Shown here piece after piece: positions 61,556 to 64,000 of a stretch of 64,000 nucleotides of DNA. The position numbers and the translations under genes were made by a program. This DNA comes from Phreatobacter stygius (GTDB lineage Bacteria > Pseudomonadota > Alphaproteobacteria > Rhizobiales > Phreatobacteraceae). Each line of letters starts with the position of its first letter. The first letter of the stretch is position 1. The notes under the pieces were generated by a model. It did no database searches, was not told the DNA's origin, and worked only from the letters and a program-made list of their open reading frames with translations. The stretch spans positions 3,609,001 to 3,673,000 of the forward strand of contig NZ_CP039690.1 of assembly GCF_005144885.1 (NCBI RefSeq). Reading direction: 5' to 3'.

Positions 61556-63012
61556 GCATGCCGAGCAACAGTGAAGGCCATCCGCTCTGGACCACCGAGG
61601 CGCTGGCCCGCGCCATGGGCGCGCGCAGCGTCGGCACGCCGGCGAAGGTCGTCACCGACATTTCCATCGACAGCAGGACCCTCGAACCGGGCGAAGCCTA
61701 TGTGGCGATCAAGGGCCTCGCCCATGACGGCCATGGCTTTGTCGCCGCCGCGCTCGACAAGGGCGCCGCTCTCGCCGTGGTCTCCGAGGACTGGGCCGCC
61801 ACTGCGCCGGCCGGCCGTTACCTGATCGTCGCCGATCCGTTGAAGGCGCTTGAAAAGGCCGGCATCGCCGCACGTGCGCGCACCGCGGCGCGCATCGTCG
61901 CGGTCACCGGGTCGGTCGGCAAGACCTCCAGCAAGGAGGCGCTGGCCCATGTGCTGGCGCGCGAGGGCCGTACCCATGCCCCGCCGAAGAGCTTCAACAA
62001 CCATATCGGCGTGCCGCTGACGCTCGCCCGCATGCCGGCGACCAGCCAGTTCGGCGTCTTCGAGATCGGCATGAACCATTCCGGCGAGATCACGCCGCTG
62101 ACCCGCATGGTCCGGCCGGATGTCGCCGTGGTCACCACGATCGAGGCGGTGCATCTGGAAAATCTTGGCTCGATCGAGGCGATCGTCGACGCCAAGGCCG
62201 AAATCTTCGCCGGCGTCGAGCATGGCGGGGCCGCCGTGCTGCCGCGCGACAGCCGCTTCTTCGACCGGCTGGCGCGCGCCGCCCGGGCCGCCGGCATCGA
62301 CACCATCCTGTCTTTCGGCGAGCACGAAGAGGCCGACGTCCGGCTGCTGCGCGTCTCGCTTTCGGCCCAGTGCTCGACCGTCCATGCCCGGGTCATGGGC
62401 CAGGAGGTCACCTATAAGCTGGGCTCGCCCGGCCGGCATCTGGCGATGAATTCGCTGGCCGTGCTGGCGGCCGCCAAGCTCGCCGGCGCCGATCTGGCGA
62501 TCGCCGCGATCGCGCTCTCCGACATGCGGGCCGTCTCGGGCCGCGGCGAGCGTTCGCAGCGCCGGTTGCCCCATGGCAGCTTCACGCTTCTGGACGAGAG
62601 CTACAACGCCAATCCGGTGTCGATGCGCGCCGCCTTCGCGGTGCTCGGCGCGGTCAAGCCGGCCCCGAAGGGCCGCCGCATCGCCGTGCTCGGCGACATG
62701 CTGGAGCTCGGCGCCGAGGGCGAGGCCCTGCATGCCGGCCTCGTCGGGCCGCTCGCCGACGCCCATGTCGATCTGGTCTTCTGCGCGGGACCGCTGATGG
62801 AAAATCTCTGGAAGGCCTTGCCAGTCGGCCGTCGGGGTGCTTATGCCCCGACCGCCGCCGAACTGGAGTCTGAGGTGATCCGCACGCTCAGGTCTGGCGA
62901 CATCGTCATGGTCAAGGGGTCGCGCGGCAGCCGCATGGCGCCGCTGGTCGAGACCCTGAAAGCCAAGTTTCCCGCCGAGGTCACCGACGACGCCCATCTC
63001 GGCGCGGCCTGA
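61552..63012 (+). CDS. murF: UDP-N-acetylmuramoyl-tripeptide-D-alanyl-D-alanine ligase MurF
   Basis: A 486-aa Mur ligase that adds D-Ala-D-Ala to the UDP-MurNAc-tripeptide. The P-loop is VTGSVGKTSSKEAL (about residues 118-131); FNNHIGVPLTLARMP, FEIGMNHSGEITPLTRMVRP and LLDESYNANPVSMRAAF are the standard MurF blocks. Start at MSMPSNSEGHPLW overlaps murE (ATGA). mraY follows after 21 nt. It uses the dipeptide that the exported VanX-like enzyme would degrade; the two sit about 6 kb apart. Confidence 0.95.
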   Translation: MSMPSNSEGHPLWTTEALARAMGARSVGTPAKVVTDISIDSRTLEPGEAYVAIKGLAHDGHGFVAAALDKGAALAVVSEDWAATAPAGRYLIVADPLKALEKAGIAARARTAARIVAVTGSVGKTSSKEALAHVLAREGRTHAPPKSFNNHIGVPLTLARMPATSQFGVFEIGMNHSGEITPLTRMVRPDVAVVTTIEAVHLENLGSIEAIVDAKAEIFAGVEHGGAAVLPRDSRFFDRLARAARAAGIDTILSFGEHEEADVRLLRVSLSAQCSTVHARVMGQEVTYKLGSPGRHLAMNSLAVLAAAKLAGADLAIAAIALSDMRAVSGRGERSQRRLPHGSFTLLDESYNANPVSMRAAFAVLGAVKPAPKGRRIAVLGDMLELGAEGEALHAGLVGPLADAHVDLVFCAGPLMENLWKALPVGRRGAYAPTAAELESEVIRTLRSGDIVMVKGSRGSRMAPLVETLKAKFPAEVTDDAHLGAA

Positions 63013-63033
63013 GATACGAGAGATACCCGAGAG

Positions 63034-64000
63034 ATGTTCGCTTTCCTCGCCGAATTCACCAGCGTCTTCGGACCGCTCAACATCTTTCGCTACATCACCT
63101 TCCGTACCGGCGGGGCGATCGTCACCGCGCTGATCTTCGTCTTTCTGTTCGGACCGGGCCTGATCCAGCTGCTGCGCCTGAAACAGGGCAAGGGCCAGCC
63201 GATCCGCAGCGACGGCCCGGAAAGCCACATGGCCAAGAAGGGCACGCCCACCATGGGCGGGCTGATGATCCTGTCGGGCCTGGTCATATCGACCTTGCTC
63301 TGGGCCAATCTCCGCAGCCCCTATGTCTGGATCCTGCTGTTCGTCATGCTCGGCTTCGGCGCCATCGGCTTCTATGACGACTATCTTAAGGTGACCAAGC
63401 AGACCCATGCCGGCTTCTCGTCGCGCGCCCGCCTGGCGCTCGAATTTGTCATTGCCGGCCTGGCCGTCACCGCCGTGGTCTTCGTCACCCGCGAGCCGCT
63501 CAACACCTCGATCTTCTTCCCGTTCATCAAGGACCTGTCGATCAATATCGGCTTCCTGATGATCGCCTTCGGCGCCTTGGTCATCGTCGGCTCCGGCAAT
63601 GCGGTGAACCTGACCGACGGCCTCGACGGGCTGGCCATCGTGCCTGTGATGATCGCCGGCGGCACGTTCGGCATCATTGCCTATCTCTCGGGCAATGCCT
63701 TTTTCGCCAATTACCTGCAGATCACCCATGTGCCGGGCACCGGCGAGATCGTGGTGGTGATCGGGGCGCTGATCGGCGCAGGCCTCGGCTTCCTCTGGTT
63801 CAACGCGCCACCGGCACAGATCTTCATGGGCGATACCGGATCGCTGGCGCTCGGCGGCCTGATCGGCACCATTGCGGTCGCCACCAAGCATGAGATCGTG
63901 CTGGCCGTGGTCGGCGGCCTGTTCGTGCTCGAAGCCGTCTCGGTCATCGTCCAGGTCGCCTCGTTCAAGCTGACCGGCAAGCGCGTCTTCCGGATGGCGC
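63034..64000 (+). CDS. mraY: Phospho-N-acetylmuramoyl-pentapeptide-transferase MraY (3' end outside window)
   Basis: The first 322 residues of MraY, which transfers phospho-MurNAc-pentapeptide to undecaprenyl phosphate to give lipid I. About nine membrane helices are visible. Signature motifs: [20 protein letters not shown] (DD catalytic pair), [10 protein letters not shown] and [14 protein letters not shown]. It starts 21 nt after murF. The gene runs off the window; the C-terminus is missing. Confidence 0.95.
   Translation, partial: MFAFLAEFTSVFGPLNIFRYITFRTGGAIVTALIFVFLFGPGLIQLLRLKQGKGQPIRSDGPESHMAKKGTPTMGGLMILSGLVISTLLWANLRSPYVWILLFVMLGFGAIGFYDDYLKVTKQTHAGFSSRARLALEFVIAGLAVTAVVFVTREPLNTSIFFPFIKDLSINIGFLMIAFGALVIVGSGNAVNLTDGLDGLAIVPVMIAGGTFGIIAYLSGNAFFANYLQITHVPGTGEIVVVIGALIGAGLGFLWFNAPPAQIFMGDTGSLALGGLIGTIAVATKHEIVLAVVGGLFVLEAVSVIVQVASFKLTGKRVFRMA

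Overview
This 64 kb window is a GC-rich chromosome segment from an alphaproteobacterium, most likely order Hyphomicrobiales (Rhizobiales). Supporting signs are a circularly permuted two-piece tmRNA gene with an alphaproteobacterial tag (ANDNYAPVAVAA), an SspB of the alpha type beside it, a BigR-type persulfide operon, small families typical of this order (a 58-aa protein assigned to DUF4169 with a ribbon-helix-helix partner, DUF2853, DUF2065), a TctBA transporter, and a division/cell-wall cluster in the order rsmH-ftsL-ftsI-murE-murF-mraY. The genus cannot be fixed from sequence alone. I see no rRNA, tRNA, insertion sequence, prophage or CRISPR; this is core chromosome with some mobile-looking single genes but no island.

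Layout. 0-9.6 kb: mutL (5' end cut by the window), a patatin-like lipase, an HSL-type esterase, a very large symporter-linked hybrid histidine kinase, a SCO1/SenC protein with a Tat-exported metallo-beta-lactamase-fold protein, and mscL. 9.6-14 kb: rluB-rsmD (RNA modification; RluB carries long low-complexity tails) and divergent tadA, which is frameshifted in a G run. 14-20 kb: an iron(III)-type ABC permease and binding protein lacking an adjacent ATPase, then the blh-bigR-yeeE/yedE persulfide operon and cysQ. 20-26 kb: an extensin-like lipoprotein, a giant AsmA protein, the tmRNA gene and sspB.

26-35 kb: small DNA-binding proteins, tctB-tctA, a YHS-domain protein, DUF2853, the thyA-mazG-like-folA nucleotide/folate operon, hflK-hflC, DUF2065, and sdhB, whose stop-codon region has been tandemly amplified into a 19-bp minisatellite. 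35-48 kb: creD, an Inh-type inhibitor lipoprotein, acetyltransferases, rpmE, an MsbA-like ABC exporter, a MotA/TolQ-like plus MotB/OmpA-like pair, a class III aminotransferase, a ferric-reductase-like membrane protein, a PadR/membrane-protein pair. 47-53 kb: an amidase, an outer-membrane barrel, an M16 protease, RimJ-like acetyltransferase and small membrane/cupin proteins.

53-64 kb: a cell-envelope block: TerB-DnaJ protein, AmpD-like amidase with a histidine-rich N-terminus, VanX-like D,D-dipeptidase, HdeD-like protein, then the start of the division/cell-wall cluster (rsmH-ftsL-ftsI-murE-murF-mraY), mostly linked by 1-4 nt overlaps; mraY runs off the window. No mraZ is seen ahead of rsmH.

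The most notable items are the tadA frameshift, the permuted tmRNA directly upstream of its proteolysis adaptor gene, the sdhB-derived minisatellite, the 63-bp repeat array inside rluB, the strong operator over the persulfide promoter, and the histidine-rich AmpD. I found no clear candidate for a wholly new multi-gene system; the closest is the uncharacterised ion-channel-like pair with a translationally coupled acetyltransferase at 40.6-43.1 kb.
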